Part shown: positions 42,938 through 43,881 of the stretch, piece after piece | How positions within the stretch are numbered: the stretch's first letter is position 1 | Layout of the letters: each line of letters starts with the position of its first letter | DNA from: Planctomycetes bacterium GWF2_41_51 | GTDB lineage: Bacteria > Planctomycetota > Phycisphaerae > Sedimentisphaerales > UBA12454 | Length of the DNA stretch: 43,881 nucleotides | NCBI GenBank assembly: GCA_001825665.1 | Contig: MHXZ01000079.1 | Location: 1-43,881, forward strand | Reading direction: 5' to 3' | Made by a program: the position numbers and the translations under genes | Notes under the pieces: model-generated | What the model saw: only the letters and a program-made list of their open reading frames with translations | Databases searched by the model: none | What the model was told of the DNA's origin: nothing

Positions 42938-43288
42938 TCAATGAATAATAGTTTTGCACCATTGGATTTGGCCTTTTCTTACGTAAAAATGGCTTCTGCA
43001 TCCGATGGTTCTATTTATAGAGGGAAACAGGGTCACAGTTCTGTCGTTGTGAATTTCGATCTTCCAATTAGGCCGACTTTTTTGGTCAAGATTCATGTAT
43101 AGAATTTCACCACAACCGCATGGACAAACCATTGCAGTAAACCATAGGTACCCGCCTTCGCCAGCAATGTATATTTTGTTGGGATGGAGTTTGTCTGGCA
43201 CTTCTGTGACCTGCTCTGCTTTGAAGCGGGACTCCCCAAAGAAAACGCTTCTGAGAAACTTACCAATTTTCTGTAGATATCGCATCAT
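42938..43288 (-). CDS. DUF6527 protein (BubE-like) of a bacterial ubiquitination-like operon
   Basis: The 116-residue protein matches the DUF6527 pattern: a basic N-terminal stretch, LHPNKIYIAGEGGYLWFTAMVCPCGCGE (Cys55, Cys57, Cys59), then W-x-IEI, VTLFPSINRT near residue 88, and CRSHFYVRKGQIQWC (Cys97, Ser99, His100). DUF6527 proteins occur next to E1/E2-like genes; in the Bub systems they are called BubE and, as I recall, have been described as a serine-protease deubiquitinase-like enzyme. Clustered Cys and His could bind zinc. The start (43288, or the adjacent 43285) is 6 bp after the E1-like stop codon, so the two genes are one operon, with DUF6527 last. The family is recognised by eye, not by search. 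Confidence 0.8.
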   Translation of the reverse strand: MMRYLQKIGKFLRSVFFGESRFKAEQVTEVPDKLHPNKIYIAGEGGYLWFTAMVCPCGCGEILYMNLDQKSRPNWKIEIHNDRTVTLFPSINRTIGCRSHFYVRKGQIQWCKTIIH

Positions 43289-43294
43289 ATTCGC

Positions 43295-43881
43295 TTAATC
43301 ACTTAGAGTTGGCATATCCAAAAGAGGGGTTCTGTCGCCTTTACCAACATGCTTTGCGAGAACCACACATTTTTCAAAGTCGGACGAATAATAGATCCTG
43401 CTCTGCGTCAAGCTGCTGCCAAATTGGGCAAAGCGGTTATTATCATCGTCACGAAATTGATGAATTCGAGCAAGAAACTCGATGACGGCCATACTTGCAT
43501 AATGCATATTAATACTTATGACGGCAGGACTGTCAACATTTACGCCCTTGATATATTTTTCCTTGTATTGCTTTTCGTATAATGCAGGATTCGTACGCAT
43601 CATACCTTCGGCTTCAATGCCGTCGAGGGTAATTACATTTCGACTCAATAAACTCGATTTTCCAGACTGTAAATAGTTAACGCTTCCGCATATTTGGCTA
43701 ATATTTCCCTTGCCATCAGCTTCAAGCTTCACGCCAACATCGAAATAAGGTATTTGGTAATAGGTAGCAAGCCGATTTAATAGATGGTGTCCGTCCGGTG
43801 AAGCACCTCTTTTTTTGCGGTGGATAATCGCGATAATCGGCTCATGTTTATTGAAAGGATTTGAACATGAGCAAGCTAAAA
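43295..43881 (-). CDS. E1-like ThiF-family adenylyltransferase, C-terminal part, 5' end beyond window
   Basis: The gene enters from the right edge and 195 codons are visible. Typical E1/ThiF features are SPDGHHLLNRLATYYQIPYFDVGVKLEADG, in which an Asp-x-His loop precedes the LNxLA helix and the PYFDVGV strand. CGSVNYLQSG, VISINMHYASMAVIEFLARI and the terminal VGKGDRTPLLDMPTLS are also present; the last pattern is characteristic of E1-like proteins of bacterial ubiquitin-like operons. The nucleotide-binding GxGxxG and catalytic Cys regions must lie outside the window. A GTG at 43732 is an internal codon, not the start, because the homologous frame continues upstream without a stop. It would activate a small ubiquitin-like protein by adenylation. 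It is followed by DUF6527 in the same operon. Confidence 0.8.
   Translation of the reverse strand, partial: LACSCSNPFNKHEPIIAIIHRKKRGASPDGHHLLNRLATYYQIPYFDVGVKLEADGKGNISQICGSVNYLQSGKSSLLSRNVITLDGIEAEGMMRTNPALYEKQYKEKYIKGVNVDSPAVISINMHYASMAVIEFLARIHQFRDDDNNRFAQFGSSLTQSRIYYSSDFEKCVVLAKHVGKGDRTPLLDMPTLSD

Larger units (their letters stand above)
29886..43881. mobile_element. Integrated accessory/defence island anchored at tRNA-Arg, right end not in window
   Basis: Left of the tRNA the genes are metabolic. From the tRNA 3' end rightward come a large serine recombinase, a chaperone-like membrane module, restriction and ABC-3C gene fragments, an unusual biosynthetic cluster and a ubiquitination-like operon end, with local shifts in base composition. 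I found no second copy of the tRNA 3' end anywhere in the window, so the right attachment site must lie outside, or has been lost. The island may be a composite of several insertions rather than one intact element. Confidence 0.55.

Noticed and set aside
43295-43732. GTG at 43732 as the start of a short protein
   Set aside because: The E1/ThiF-like frame continues upstream to the window edge without a stop, so the codon is internal.
29839-43881. Right attachment site of the island
   Set aside because: Looked for a second copy of the tRNA-Arg 3' end (GTTCGAATCCTGTCGGGCGT) and found none in the window.
1-43881. CRISPR arrays, insertion sequences and rRNA genes
   Set aside because: No regularly spaced repeats, no transposase frame and no rRNA-like sequence were seen.

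Overview
The window looks like a piece of a planctomycete chromosome, most likely a Phycisphaerae/Sedimentisphaerales-type polysaccharide degrader. This is inferred from the fused AroD-AroE enzyme, a secreted esterase ending in a dockerin-like repeat, the density of secreted glycan-degrading enzymes and modest G+C. No rRNA or marker gene is present to prove the lineage.

Region 1 (1-7.9 kb) is housekeeping: the 5' part of a small membrane protein, ribF, a stand-alone LeuA regulatory-domain protein, aroDE, a Cu(I) efflux ATPase and an EF-G paralogue.

Region 2 (8.1-27.8 kb) is a plant-glycan utilisation locus. It has an SGNH acetylesterase and a CBM9-like protein. Next is a glycerate kinase, divergent from a GntR regulator and a class III aminotransferase, with a clear double operator and a nearly leaderless promoter. 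Then come a secreted lyase-like alpha/alpha protein divergent from a four-gene operon: GH105, GH172 fused to a beta-propeller, a double-barrel GH5-GH113 enzyme and a sodium:solute symporter. A GH130 phosphorylase, a zinc alcohol dehydrogenase and a PhoPQ-related esterase with a dockerin lie on the opposite strand. Together they suggest extracellular attack on mannan and pectin, uptake, and intracellular phosphorolysis. An ACT-domain malic enzyme and a tRNA-Arg(CCT) close the conserved part.

Region 3 (29.9 kb to the right edge) is an accessory island beginning at the 3' end of the tRNA. A large serine recombinase reads into the tRNA, and its last nine codons and stop are tRNA sequence. Behind it on the same strand are a radical SAM protein, three small membrane proteins, a degenerate J-domain membrane protein, a vWA protein and an Hsp70 homologue that has lost its N-terminus. 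At about 36,246-36,252 this module meets, head to head, the C-terminal half of a type III restriction Res subunit. That is followed by an ABC-three-component (ABC-3C) nuclease protein and a truncated ABC-3C middle component. Then come a methyltransferase / divergent prenyl-synthase-like / Nudix cluster, a tiny zinc-ribbon gene and a DUF4190 membrane protein. At the right edge is the 3' end of what looks like a bacterial ubiquitination-like (Bub) operon: an E1-like protein followed by DUF6527.

The most novel candidates are the Hsp70/vWA/J-like/membrane module, the methyltransferase-prenyl-synthase-Nudix cluster and the Bub-like pair. The island is visibly eroded, with at least two breakpoints that cut genes. 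All family assignments were made by eye from translated sequence; no searches were run.
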